From NCBI RefSeq assembly GCF_003952185.1, contig NZ_RXFS01000005.1:1-64000 (forward strand): a DNA stretch of 64,000 nt, given 5' to 3'. A model generated the notes under the pieces. It was given only the letters and a program-made list of their open reading frames with translations, did no database searches and was not told the origin of the DNA. Positions 28,588 through 38,933 of this stretch are shown in pieces; within the stretch, counting starts at the first letter, position 1, and each line of letters opens with the position of its first letter. Position numbers and translations under genes: made by a program. Source of the DNA: Variovorax sp. 679. Its GTDB lineage: Bacteria; Pseudomonadota; Gammaproteobacteria; Burkholderiales; Burkholderiaceae_C.

Positions 28588-30741
28588 ATGTCGTCTGCCA
28601 GCCTTCTTGTCGAACTGTTTGTCGAGGAATTGCCGCCCAAGGCGCTGAAGAAGCTCGGTGACGCCTTTGCCGGCGTACTGCGCGACCAGCTCGTGGCGCA
28701 GGGGCTCGTGGAGCCCGGCGCCGTGCTGACCTCGTACGCCTCGCCGCGCCGCCTCGCCGCGCACATCACGCATGTGGCCGAGCGCGCCGCCGACAAGGCC
28801 GTGTCGCAGAAGCTCATGCCCGTGGCCGTCGGCCTCGACGCCTCGGGCCAGCCGACTCCCGCGCTGCTCAAGCGCCTGGGCGCGCTGGGCGCCGACGCCT
28901 CGGCCGTGCCCGGCCTCAAGCGCGCCATGGATGGCAAGGCCGAAGCCCTGTTCTACGAAAGCACCGCGAAGGGCGCGACGCTGGCCGAGGGCCTGCAGAA
29001 GGCGCTGGCCGAAGCCATCGCCAAGCTGCCGATCCCGAAGGTCATGAGCTACCAGCTCGAAAGCGGCTGCGAGCTGCCGGGCTGGAGCAGCGTGAGCTTC
29101 GTGCGCCCCGCGCACGGCCTCGTGGCGCTGTACGGTGACGCCGTGGTGCCCGTCGAGGCGCTGGGCCTGAAGGCGGGCCGCGAGACGCACGGCCACCGCT
29201 TCGAGGCGGCGGTCGATCCGGTCGTGCTGCGCGATGCCAACAGCTATGCGCTGCAGCTGCAGGAAGAAGGCGCCGTCATCGCAAGCTTCGAGGCGCGCCG
29301 CGCCGAAATCGCGCGCCAGCTGGCCGCCGCGGCAGTGAAGGTCGGCGGTGGCTCGGTGCCCATCCAGGACGACGCGCTGCTCGACGAAGTGACCGCACTG
29401 GTCGAGCGTCCGAACGTGCTGGTCTGCAGCTTCGAGCGCGAGTTCCTCGAAGTGCCGCAGGAATGCCTGATCCTCACGATGAAGGCCAACCAGAAGTACT
29501 TTCCGCTGCTCGACACCGCGGGCAAGCTCACCAACAAATTCCTGGTCGTCAGCAACATCAGCCCCGACGACGCGAGCGCGGTCACCGGCGGCAACGAGCG
29601 CGTGGTGCGCCCGCGCCTGGCCGACGCCAAGTTCTTCTTCGACCAGGACCGCAAGAAGTCGCTGGCTTCGCGCGTCGAGTCGCTGGGCAAGGTGGTCTAT
29701 CACAACAAGCTGGGCACGCAGGGCGAGCGCGTGGAGCGCGTGATGCGCATCGCGCGCGGCATTGCGGAGAAGCTCGGCGATGCGACGCTCGCCGCGCACG
29801 CCACGCAGGCCGCACAGCTCGCCAAGGCTGACCTCGTGACCGACATGGTCGGCGAGTTCCCCGAGCTGCAGGGCATCATGGGCCGCTACTACGCGCAGCA
29901 CGACGGCCTCGACGCAGCGGTGGCCGACGCCATCGAAGACCACTACAAGCCGCGCTTCGCCGGCGACGAGCTGCCTCGCAACAGCGTGGGCCTCGCGGTA
30001 GCGCTGGCCGACAAGCTCGAGACGCTGGTCGGCATGTTCGGCATCGGCAACCTGCCCACCGGCGACCGCGACCCGTTCGCGCTGCGTCGCCATGCGCTGG
30101 GCGTGATCCGCATGCTGGTCGAGAAAGACCTGCCGCTGGACCTGACCGCGCTGGTGAGTTCCGCGCGCACCGTGCTGGACGACGCCATCGGCAAGACCGG
30201 GGAGTTCCCGCTGCACAAGGCCGCGGAAGACGTGCGTCTCGTCGTCGATTTCATCTACGACCGCCTCGCCGGCAGTCTGCGCGAGCAGGGCGCCAGCGCG
30301 CAGGAAGTCGATGCCGTGCTGGCCAATCGCCCGCAGCGCCTGGGCGAGGTGCCCAAGCTGCTGGCTGCCGTGCGCGCCTTCGCGGCCCTGCCGGCCGCAG
30401 CCGCTCTGGCCGCCGCGAACAAGCGCATCGGCAACATCCTCAAGAAGGCCCCCGAGGCCGACGCGCACGTCAGCGAGATGCTGCTGCAGGAGCCCGCCGA
30501 GAAGGCGCTGCACGCCGCCATGGCGCAGGTCGTGCCCGCCGCCAACGCGCAGTTCGACGCCGGCGACTACACCGCCTCGCTGCAGACGCTGGCCGCGCTG
30601 CGCGAGCCGGTCGACGCCTTCTTCGACGGCGTGATGGTCAACGCCGAGCAGGCCGACCTGCGGTTGAACCGCCTGGGCCTGCTGATGTCGCTGCACGCCG
30701 CGATGAACCGCGTGGCGCAGCTCGAACGGCTGGCCGTCTGA
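28588..30741 (+). CDS. glyS: Glycyl-tRNA synthetase beta subunit
   Basis: This 717-residue beta subunit is needed for tRNA recognition. Family segments include LLVELFVEELPPKALKKL at the N-terminus, FVRPAHGLVALYG, PQECLILTMKANQKYFPL, RLADAKFFFDQDRKKSL, ITGRYY-like GIMGRYYA, and the C-terminal anticodon/DALR-like domain (FFDGVMVNAEQADLRLNRL). The length is normal. It is separated from glyQ by the DUF457 gene and followed 40 nt later by gmhB. Confidence 0.97.
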   Translation: MSSASLLVELFVEELPPKALKKLGDAFAGVLRDQLVAQGLVEPGAVLTSYASPRRLAAHITHVAERAADKAVSQKLMPVAVGLDASGQPTPALLKRLGALGADASAVPGLKRAMDGKAEALFYESTAKGATLAEGLQKALAEAIAKLPIPKVMSYQLESGCELPGWSSVSFVRPAHGLVALYGDAVVPVEALGLKAGRETHGHRFEAAVDPVVLRDANSYALQLQEEGAVIASFEARRAEIARQLAAAAVKVGGGSVPIQDDALLDEVTALVERPNVLVCSFEREFLEVPQECLILTMKANQKYFPLLDTAGKLTNKFLVVSNISPDDASAVTGGNERVVRPRLADAKFFFDQDRKKSLASRVESLGKVVYHNKLGTQGERVERVMRIARGIAEKLGDATLAAHATQAAQLAKADLVTDMVGEFPELQGIMGRYYAQHDGLDAAVADAIEDHYKPRFAGDELPRNSVGLAVALADKLETLVGMFGIGNLPTGDRDPFALRRHALGVIRMLVEKDLPLDLTALVSSARTVLDDAIGKTGEFPLHKAAEDVRLVVDFIYDRLAGSLREQGASAQEVDAVLANRPQRLGEVPKLLAAVRAFAALPAAAALAAANKRIGNILKKAPEADAHVSEMLLQEPAEKALHAAMAQVVPAANAQFDAGDYTASLQTLAALREPVDAFFDGVMVNAEQADLRLNRLGLLMSLHAAMNRVAQLERLAV

Positions 30742-30781
30742 TCCCGACCACGACGCCTCCATCACCAGGAGCGGTACCGCC

Positions 30782-31360
30782 ATGAAACTCGTCATCCTCG
30801 ACCGCAACGGCACGATCAACGTGCACCGCGAAGACTTCGTGAAGAGCGACATCGAGTGGACGCCGCTGCCCGGTGCGCTGGAGGCCGTGGCGCGGCTCAA
30901 CCATGCGGGCTGGCACGTGGTGATCGCCTCGAACCAGTCGGGCCTGGGCCGCGGCCTGTTCGACATGGCCTCGCTCAATGCCATGCACGCCAAGATGCAC
31001 AAGATGCTCTCGGCCGTGGGCGGCAAGGTCGACGCGGTGTTCTATTGCCCGCACAGCCCCGACGAGGGCTGCGACTGCCGCAAGCCCAAGCCGGGCCTGT
31101 TCCTGCAGATCGGCGACCGCTACGGCATCGACCTCAAGGGCGTCCCGACCTGCGGCGACAGCCTGCGCGACCTGCAGGCGGGCGCGGCCGCCGGCTGCGA
31201 GCCGCACCTGCTGCTCACGGGCATGGGCGCGGCCTGCCGCGGCGTCGATCCGCTTCCTTCCGAATACCCGGCGAACACGTTGGTCCACGACGATCTCGCC
31301 GCCTTTGTCGACTTTCTGCTCGCGCGCGAAGCGCGGGATGCACTGCAGGTAGCTGTCTGA
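30782..31360 (+). CDS. gmhB: D-glycero-D-manno-heptose-1,7-bisphosphate 7-phosphatase (GmhB-like)
   Basis: This 192-residue HAD phosphatase removes the 7-phosphate of heptose bisphosphate for LPS core synthesis. The zinc-binding loop is complete (CPHSPDEGCDCRKP), as are motif II (SNQSG), KPKPGLF and the CGDSLRDL motif. The nucleophile motif is odd: it reads LDRNGTIN, so D7 is present but the usual second aspartate (DxDG) is N9; the codon is AAC. That residue is the general acid/base in HAD phosphatases, so activity may be reduced or altered. Its stop overlaps the plsC start. Confidence 0.88.
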   Translation: MKLVILDRNGTINVHREDFVKSDIEWTPLPGALEAVARLNHAGWHVVIASNQSGLGRGLFDMASLNAMHAKMHKMLSAVGGKVDAVFYCPHSPDEGCDCRKPKPGLFLQIGDRYGIDLKGVPTCGDSLRDLQAGAAAGCEPHLLLTGMGAACRGVDPLPSEYPANTLVHDDLAAFVDFLLAREARDALQVAV

Positions 31361-32133
31361 TGGCGTTGTTCCGTTCCATTCTCCACGCACTGTGGATGCT
31401 CGTCACCGTGGTGCCCTGGGGCATCATCATGTGCGTCAGCTCGCTCTGGAAGCGTGGCATTCCGCTCTACTGGATGGCCGAACGCTGGCTCAGCTGGGCC
31501 ATTGGCGGCGCGCGCGTGCTGCTGGGCATCAAGACCCGCGTGAGCGGCATGGAGAACCTGCCGACCGACAAGCTCGCCGGCGCGATCCTGCTGGTGAAGC
31601 ACCAGTCCACGCTCGAGACCTTCCTCATGCCCACGCTGATGCCGCATCCGCTGGCCTACGTGTTCAAGAAGGAACTGATCTACATCCCCTTCTTCGGCTG
31701 GGCGATGGCGCGGCTGGACATGATCCACATCGACCGCAGCCAGCGCGCGCAGGCCTTCAACAAGGTCGTGAACCAGGGCCGCAAGCTGCTCGCGCAGGGC
31801 ATCTGGATCATCATGTTCCCCGAGGGCACGCGCATTCCACGCGGGCAGAAGGGCACCTACAAGAGCGGCGGAACGCGGCTGGCCTGCGAGACCGGCGTGC
31901 CGGTGATCCCCATTGCGGTGACATCGGCCAAGGTGTGGCCGCGCAAGGCCTTCATCAAGCGTCCGGGCGTGGTCGACGTGTCCATCGGCCCGGCCATTCC
32001 GAGCGTGGGCCGCAAGCCCGACGAGCTGATGCGCGAGGTCGAGGAGTGGATCGAGGCCGAGATGCGCCGCCTCGACCCCGAGGCCTACGCCGACGGCTCC
32101 CGGCAGGCCGCGCAGCAGGAAGCGGTGAGCTGA
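31360..32133 (+). CDS. plsC: 1-Acyl-sn-glycerol-3-phosphate acyltransferase
   Basis: This 257-residue membrane enzyme converts lysophosphatidic acid to phosphatidic acid. An N-terminal hydrophobic segment is followed by motif I (KHQSTLETF, an HX4E variant of the usual HX4D), a GWAMARLDMIHIDRS segment, motif III FPEGTR and motif IV VPVIPIAV. The ATG at 31360 overlaps the gmhB stop. It forms an envelope-lipid group with gmhB. Confidence 0.92.
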   Translation: MALFRSILHALWMLVTVVPWGIIMCVSSLWKRGIPLYWMAERWLSWAIGGARVLLGIKTRVSGMENLPTDKLAGAILLVKHQSTLETFLMPTLMPHPLAYVFKKELIYIPFFGWAMARLDMIHIDRSQRAQAFNKVVNQGRKLLAQGIWIIMFPEGTRIPRGQKGTYKSGGTRLACETGVPVIPIAVTSAKVWPRKAFIKRPGVVDVSIGPAIPSVGRKPDELMREVEEWIEAEMRRLDPEAYADGSRQAAQQEAVS

Positions 32134-32153
32134 AGAGGAAGAGAAAGCCCGCC

Positions 32154-33119
32154 ATGGGATTGCTCCGGTTCACGATGGATCTGTTCGAGGGGCTGGGCAG
32201 CGAATTCGCGCCGCCGGCCCCCGCGCCGGCACGGCCTCGGCGCTCGAAGAAGAAGCCCGTGCCGCCGGTGGCGCCGCCACCAGCCGTCGTCGCTCCCGCG
32301 GCAGGGCTGCCCGATCCGGATGCACCGCCCGCGGTGCCGCTGGCCGACACGCTGACGCTCGCGAACTTCGCGCATCCCCAGGCCACGCGCGAAGTGGTGC
32401 TGGGCTCCGCGCGCGTGGCTTATGAATTCAAGCGCGGCAAGCGCAAGACGATCGGCTTTCTCGTCGGGGCCGATGGGCTCTCGGTGCGCGCGCCGCGCTG
32501 GGTGGCGCTGCGCGACGTCGACGCGGCCATTCACGAGAAGTCGGATTGGATCCTGCGCAAGCTGACCGAAACGCAGCAACGGCATGCGCGCGTCGAAGCC
32601 ACGCGCATCGAGTGGAAGGACGGCGCCGGGTTTCCGTTCCTGGGCGAGCAGATCGTGATGCGGCTCGATCCGAAGCACGGCTTTGCCAGTGTCGGAGGCA
32701 CGCTCGATCCCGCGCAAGGCGATGCACCGCGGGTGCTGAGACTGGCCGTGTCGCAGAACGCCGAGCCTTCGCAGATTCGCGATGCGGCACAGGCCTGGCT
32801 GATGCGGCAGGCGCGCAAGCTGTTCATCGAGCGGCTGGATCACTTCGCGCCGCTGCTTGGCGTACGGTGGGAGAAGCTGTCTTTGTCGAATGCGGCCACG
32901 CGGTGGGGGAGCGCCAGTGCGGATGGATCGATCCGGCTCAACTGGCGCTTGATTCACTTCCGGCTGCCGGTGATCGACTATGTCGTTGCGCACGAGCTCG
33001 CGCACCTCAGGGTGATGGATCACTCGCACCGGTTCTGGGAGACCGTCGAGAGTGTCGTGCCTGATTACGACGTGCTTCGGCAGCAGCTGAAGGATGAGAC
33101 GGTTCCTCGCTGGAACTGA
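32154..33119 (+). CDS. YgjP-like zinc metallopeptidase
   Basis: This 321-residue protein has a Pro/Ala/Lys-rich N-terminal linker (about 20-65) and a C-terminal DUF45/YgjP domain with the zinc motif HELAHLRVMDHSHRFW. KLSLSNAATRWGSASADG is the conserved substrate-side segment. RefSeq usually labels these M48 or SprT-like peptidases; the physiological substrate is unknown. The ATG at 32154 follows AGAGGAAGAG and starts 20 nt after plsC. Confidence 0.85.
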   Translation: MGLLRFTMDLFEGLGSEFAPPAPAPARPRRSKKKPVPPVAPPPAVVAPAAGLPDPDAPPAVPLADTLTLANFAHPQATREVVLGSARVAYEFKRGKRKTIGFLVGADGLSVRAPRWVALRDVDAAIHEKSDWILRKLTETQQRHARVEATRIEWKDGAGFPFLGEQIVMRLDPKHGFASVGGTLDPAQGDAPRVLRLAVSQNAEPSQIRDAAQAWLMRQARKLFIERLDHFAPLLGVRWEKLSLSNAATRWGSASADGSIRLNWRLIHFRLPVIDYVVAHELAHLRVMDHSHRFWETVESVVPDYDVLRQQLKDETVPRWN

Positions 33120-33227
33120 TGTCGTTCTGGGGGCTCGCCGCATGGTCAGTGCGAGCCCCGCCCAGGAAGCAAACCGGGCCCGAAGCCGATTGCTACCATC
33201 AAGGCAACCCAATCCAGGCTCAATCCC

Positions 33228-33920
33228 ATGACCCCCTTCCCCTTCTCCGCAGTCCTCTTCGACTGCGACGGCGTCCTGGTCGACTCCGAACCCATCACCA
33301 ACCGGGTCCTCGCCGAAATGCTCGGCGAACTGGGCTGGCACATCACGACGGAAGAATCGATGAACACCTTCACCGGCAAGGCCGTGAAGGACGAAGCCGC
33401 GCTGATCGAATCGAAGACCGGCTTCAAAATCACCGACGACTGGCTCAAGACATTCCGCGCCCGCCGCAACGAGGCTCTGGAGCGCGACCTCACCGCCATC
33501 CCCCATGCCCCGGCCGCCATCCGCGAGGTCCACTCCAGGCTCAAGGGCCGCATCGCCTGCGCATCGGGTGCCGATCGCCACAAGGTCGAACTGCAGCTTG
33601 CGAAGGTCGGCGTGCTCGACTATTTCCAGGGTCGCATCTTCAGCGGCCATGAGATGCCGCGTTCCAAGCCGCATCCCGACGTGTACCTCGCCGCCGCCGA
33701 AGCGCTGGGCGTGGACCCCAGGCGCTGCGCCATCGTGGAGGACACGGTCACCGGCGCGATGGCCGGAGTGGCCGCGGGCGCGACGGTGTTCGGCTACAGC
33801 ACGGGCGAGTCGGGCCACAGTGGACCGGGGGCGCTGCTGGGCGTGGGCGCGGTGAAGGTGTTCAGCGACATGGCCGAACTGCCGGCGCTGCTTTCGGGCT
33901 ACGGGCTGCAGGCGGCCTGA
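33228..33920 (+). CDS. HAD-superfamily phosphatase (beta-phosphoglucomutase-like)
   Basis: This 230-residue HAD subclass I protein has motif I DCDGVLVDSEP, motif II ASGADR (CASGADRHKVELQL), motif III SKPHPDVYL and motif IV VEDTVTGAMAG. The helical cap lies between residues 20 and 90. Relatives include YieH, GPH and beta-phosphoglucomutase; the substrate is a small phosphorylated metabolite but cannot be named. It follows a 108-bp gap and stands before a thioredoxin-like gene. Confidence 0.85.
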   Translation: MTPFPFSAVLFDCDGVLVDSEPITNRVLAEMLGELGWHITTEESMNTFTGKAVKDEAALIESKTGFKITDDWLKTFRARRNEALERDLTAIPHAPAAIREVHSRLKGRIACASGADRHKVELQLAKVGVLDYFQGRIFSGHEMPRSKPHPDVYLAAAEALGVDPRRCAIVEDTVTGAMAGVAAGATVFGYSTGESGHSGPGALLGVGAVKVFSDMAELPALLSGYGLQAA

Positions 33921-33976
33921 GTTTCTGTTGGAATGCGGTTCGGGACGAAATCACCGAGCCGCAGGAACTTCATTCC

Positions 33977-34303
33977 ATGACATCCGAATACAAAACCGAG
34001 CAACCCGAGCGCAGCGAGATCGATGCGCTCGCCGGCCCCGCCGTGGTCGAGTTCGGCACCAACTGGTGCGGCATCTGCAAGGCCGCGCAGCCGAACATCA
34101 CCGAGGCTTTTGCGAAGTACCCCAACGTGCGCCGCATCAAGGTGGAAGACGGCAGCGGCCGGCCGCTGGGCCGCTCGTTCAACGTGCGGCTGTGGCCCAC
34201 GCTGGTGTTCATGCGCGACGGCAAGCAGGTCGCGAAGCTGGTGCGACCTGAGGACAGCCAGTCGATCGCCGACGCGCTCGCGCAGATCGACGCACCAGCC
34301 TGA
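33977..34303 (+). CDS. Thioredoxin-family protein
   Basis: This 108-residue thioredoxin-fold protein has the redox motif WCGIC (in FGTNWCGICKAAQP) instead of the canonical WCGPC, and the cis-proline loop in NVRLWPTLVFMRDG. No signal peptide is present, so it should be cytoplasmic. The altered Pro-to-Ile in the active site would shift the redox potential relative to TrxA. It lies between a HAD phosphatase and an uncharacterised gene. Confidence 0.88.
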   Translation: MTSEYKTEQPERSEIDALAGPAVVEFGTNWCGICKAAQPNITEAFAKYPNVRRIKVEDGSGRPLGRSFNVRLWPTLVFMRDGKQVAKLVRPEDSQSIADALAQIDAPA

Positions 34304-34364
34304 GCAAGCGAGGCTCGGGGGCGCACCTGTTTCGAGGCTGGATATCCACCGAGGGACGTCTGAC

Positions 34365-34826
34365 ATGAACACGGAACTCCAGCAGCTCGCAAGGGCGGCC
34401 GATATCGATGCGGAGACCCACGCCTCGTTACGGCTGCGGTTCGGTTTCATGTGCGCGCAGCGCGTGAGGCACCTGCTGGAGTCGCCCGAAGCCGTGAGCG
34501 GCCTCGACACGCTCGAGGCTTTTGTCGATGGCCAGGCCGATGCTGCCGCGTTGGCATCGGCGCAGCAGCGCATGGCCGAGGTGGCGGCCAGCCACCCGGG
34601 CTCGCGCTCCATCGACGGGACGGCCCACGCAGCGGTGTCCGCGACCTATGCCGTCTACCAGGCGGTGGCCGGCCGCGCGCTGCAGGCGGCGGAGTACGCA
34701 GCCTACGCCACGGTCTATGCCTATGGCGCCTACGCGATCACCGATCCCGATGCCTTCGCGGAAGAGTTCGCGTGGCAGGTCTCCGCATTCAAGGGTCTGC
34801 TGCAGGATCGCGAAAAGACCGCCTGA
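34365..34826 (+). CDS. Uncharacterised alpha-helical protein
   Basis: I do not recognise this 153-residue protein. It is predicted helical, without signal peptide or strong transmembrane segment. A central Ala/Tyr-rich stretch (AAEYAAYATVYAYGAYA) lies after residue 100. The ATG at 34365 follows GAGGGACG and lies 61 nt after the thioredoxin-like gene, so the two may be co-transcribed. It converges with the AraC-type regulator, only 6 nt apart. Confidence 0.65.
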   Translation: MNTELQQLARAADIDAETHASLRLRFGFMCAQRVRHLLESPEAVSGLDTLEAFVDGQADAAALASAQQRMAEVAASHPGSRSIDGTAHAAVSATYAVYQAVAGRALQAAEYAAYATVYAYGAYAITDPDAFAEEFAWQVSAFKGLLQDREKTA

Positions 34827-34832
34827 TCCTGT

Positions 34833-35861
34833 TCACTTGCCCTGCTGCCGGAAGTCGCGCGGCGCCTGCCCCGTCCATTGCAGGAACGCGCGCGAAAAGC
34901 TCTTCTCGTTGCGGAAGCCCACCGCCAGCGCCACCTGCTTGATCGGCCGCGTGGTGCGGCGCAGCTGGTCGACGGCCATCTCGTGGCGCACTTCGTTCTT
35001 CAGCATCTGCAGCGAAGTGCCTTCCTCGTGCAGCTGCCGGTGCAGCGTGCGGCCCGACACGTTGAGCAGCGCGGCCAGCGCCTCGGCGGTGGTGGCCTCG
35101 CTGGCGCGCGAGCGCAGCAGCTCGCGCACGCGCTGGCCCAGCAGGCGGTCGCGCCGGTACTGCAGGATAGTGAGCGGCAGTGCGCGCTTGAGCATGGTGC
35201 GCAGCGCGCGTTCGTCGCGCTGCAGGGGCAGGGCGAGGTAGCGCTCGTCGAAGGCGATGCCGGCCTGCGGCGCGCCGAAGCGCACGTCGGGCGTGAACAT
35301 CAGCGGGTAGGCGTCGCTGTGCGGCGGCGCGGCGAACGGAAAGCTCGCGTGGCGCAGCGAGATGCGCGAGTCGATGGCCCAGCACATGTAGCCGTGCACG
35401 AAGCGCAGCGTGGTCACCAGGCAGAACTCGCGAAAGGCGTCGTCGAGCGGGCGGCTCTCGGCGATGCGCAGCGTGGCCACGCCGCCGGCCACTTCGAGCG
35501 ACAGGCCGATGTCCTCGGTCAGCAGCCGGTGGTGGCGGCACCAGCGCTTGAGGGCCACGCCCAGGTCGGGCGAAGTCAGCGAGGCGCGGCACAGCATGCC
35601 GTAGCTGCCCCAGGGCAGGCGCCGCGTGAACCAGCCCAGCGTTTCGTCGTCGAGTTCCTGCATGGCGTGGCTGGACAGCGCCTCGAACTGCGCGGCCGTC
35701 ACCCGTGCGCCCGCCCGGGCCAGCTCGCGCGGCGTGATCTGTGCCGCCTTCAGGGCCTCGGCGGGGTCCATGCCGTAGCGCTCATAGGCCTGCACGATGG
35801 CTCTCACGAAGGCCATCGGCGTGACGGCACGGGCGGGTCGGAGGAACGAGGGGGGCGACAT
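34833..35861 (-). CDS. AraC-family regulator (arabinose-binding-domain type)
   Basis: This 342-residue regulator has an N-terminal sensor domain of the type shared with OruR/ArgR-like AraC proteins (YGMDPAEALKAAQITPRELA) and a C-terminal double helix-turn-helix (EALAALLNVSGRTLHRQLHEEG; IKQVALAVGFRNEKSFSRAF). The start at 35861 is used; an ATG at 35816 is an alternative. It is divergent from the isovaleryl-CoA dehydrogenase gene, so it is the likely local regulator of the liu operon (inference); known LiuR proteins are MerR-type. Confidence 0.9.
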   Translation of the reverse strand: MSPPSFLRPARAVTPMAFVRAIVQAYERYGMDPAEALKAAQITPRELARAGARVTAAQFEALSSHAMQELDDETLGWFTRRLPWGSYGMLCRASLTSPDLGVALKRWCRHHRLLTEDIGLSLEVAGGVATLRIAESRPLDDAFREFCLVTTLRFVHGYMCWAIDSRISLRHASFPFAAPPHSDAYPLMFTPDVRFGAPQAGIAFDERYLALPLQRDERALRTMLKRALPLTILQYRRDRLLGQRVRELLRSRASEATTAEALAALLNVSGRTLHRQLHEEGTSLQMLKNEVRHEMAVDQLRRTTRPIKQVALAVGFRNEKSFSRAFLQWTGQAPRDFRQQGK

Positions 35862-35878
35862 GGTTCGGCGGGTCGGTC

Positions 35879-35912
35879 GTGGCGCGATTTGCAACCATTG
35901 TGGCGCCAATTG
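35879..35912. promoter_or_regulatory. 21-bp-spaced direct repeat, candidate AraC-type operator
   Basis: GTGGCGCGATTTG (35879-35891) and GTGGCGCCAATTG (35900-35912) match at 11 of 13 positions and start exactly 21 bp apart, two helical turns. This is the usual geometry for binding of an AraC-family dimer. They lie in the 141-bp gap between the AraC regulator and ivd. Confidence 0.5.
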
Positions 35913-36002
35913 AGGCACGGCGAGGCGTAAGCTGCGATCTTTCGCAAGCGCCGCCCAGCGCGGGTGGCATTGCGCGCAGACCCTTCTGAGGAGACAAACC
36001 CC

Positions 36003-37175
36003 ATGCACGATCCCGGCCTGAACTTCGATCTGGGCGACACCATCGACTCGCTGCGCAACGCGATCCAGGACTTCGCCGCGAATGAAATCGCGCCCCGCGC
36101 CGCAGACATCGACCGCGACAACCTCTTCCCGCACGACCTGTGGAAGAAGCTCGGCGACCTCGGCCTGCACGGCATGACGGTGAAGGAGGAATACGGCGGC
36201 ACCGAGCTGGGCTACCTGGCCCACATCGTGGCGATGGAAGAGGTGTCGCGTGCATCGGCCTCGGTGGGCCTGTCGTACGGCGCGCACTCCAACCTGTGCG
36301 TGAACCAGATCCACCGCAACGGCAGCGATGCGCAGAAGAAGAAGTACCTGCCCAAGCTGGTGAGCGGCGAGCATGTGGGCGCGCTGGCCATGAGCGAGCC
36401 CAACGCCGGCTCCGACGTGGTGAGCATGAAGCTCAAGGCCGAGAAGAAGGACGGCTACTACGTGCTCAACGGCGGCAAGATGTGGATCACCAACGGCGGC
36501 GACGCCGACACGCTGGTCATCTACGCCAAGACCGAGCCCGAGATGGGCGCGCGCGGCATGACCGCCTTCATCGTCGAGAAGAACTTCAAGGGCTTCTCGG
36601 CCGGCGCCAAGCTCGACAAGCTCGGCATGCGCGGCTCCAACACCTTCCCGCTGTTCTTCGACAACTGCGAAGTGCCCGAAGAGAACGTGCTCGGCGGCGA
36701 AGGCCAGGGCGCCAAGGTGCTGATGAGCGGCCTCGACTACGAGCGTGCCGTGCTCTCGGGCGGCCCGCTGGGCATCATGGCCGCGTGCATGGACGCGGTG
36801 CTGCCTTTCATTCACGAGCGCAAGCAGTTCGGCCAGAGCATCGGCGAGTTCCAGCTCATGCAGGGCAAGCTGGCCGACATGTACTCCACCTGGCAGGCCA
36901 CGCGCGCCTACGTGTACGCCGTGGGCAAGGCCTGCGACCGCAACGACCATGCGCGCACCTTCCGCAAGGATGCGGCCGGCGCCATCCTGTACTCGGCCGA
37001 GAAGGCGACGTGGATGGCCGGCGAGGCGATCCAGGCGCTGGGCGGCGTGGGCTACACCAAGGAATTCCCGGTCGAGCGACTCTGGCGCGACGCGAAGCTG
37101 TACGAGATCGGCGCGGGCACGAGCGAAATCCGCCGCATGCTCATCGGCCGCGAGCTTTTCGCAGAGACGGCATAG
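36003..37175 (+). CDS. ivd: Isovaleryl-CoA dehydrogenase
   Basis: This 390-residue FAD enzyme oxidises isovaleryl-CoA to 3-methylcrotonyl-CoA in leucine degradation. [14 protein letters not shown] and MWITNG are acyl-CoA dehydrogenase signatures. The catalytic glutamate lies at the IVD-specific position, E247 in [13 protein letters not shown], and the C-terminal site where other family members have Glu reads [10 protein letters not shown]. The ATG at 36003 follows GAGGAGA. It is first in the liu operon. Confidence 0.95.
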   Translation: MHDPGLNFDLGDTIDSLRNAIQDFAANEIAPRAADIDRDNLFPHDLWKKLGDLGLHGMTVKEEYGGTELGYLAHIVAMEEVSRASASVGLSYGAHSNLCVNQIHRNGSDAQKKKYLPKLVSGEHVGALAMSEPNAGSDVVSMKLKAEKKDGYYVLNGGKMWITNGGDADTLVIYAKTEPEMGARGMTAFIVEKNFKGFSAGAKLDKLGMRGSNTFPLFFDNCEVPEENVLGGEGQGAKVLMSGLDYERAVLSGGPLGIMAACMDAVLPFIHERKQFGQSIGEFQLMQGKLADMYSTWQATRAYVYAVGKACDRNDHARTFRKDAAGAILYSAEKATWMAGEAIQALGGVGYTKEFPVERLWRDAKLYEIGAGTSEIRRMLIGRELFAETA

Positions 37176-37250
37176 GATGTTTTCTCCCTGGCCCGGCACG
37201 AATCGGGCAGGGAAGAAAAGCGAAAAGAGCGAACGGAGACAAGGAAGGAA

Positions 37251-38929
<1,679 letters not shown>

Positions 38930-38933
<4 letters not shown>

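Noticed and set aside
28303..31026. A 907-codon minus-strand open frame over glyS.
   Set aside because: It is the antisense of a highly conserved tRNA synthetase gene with no domain of its own.
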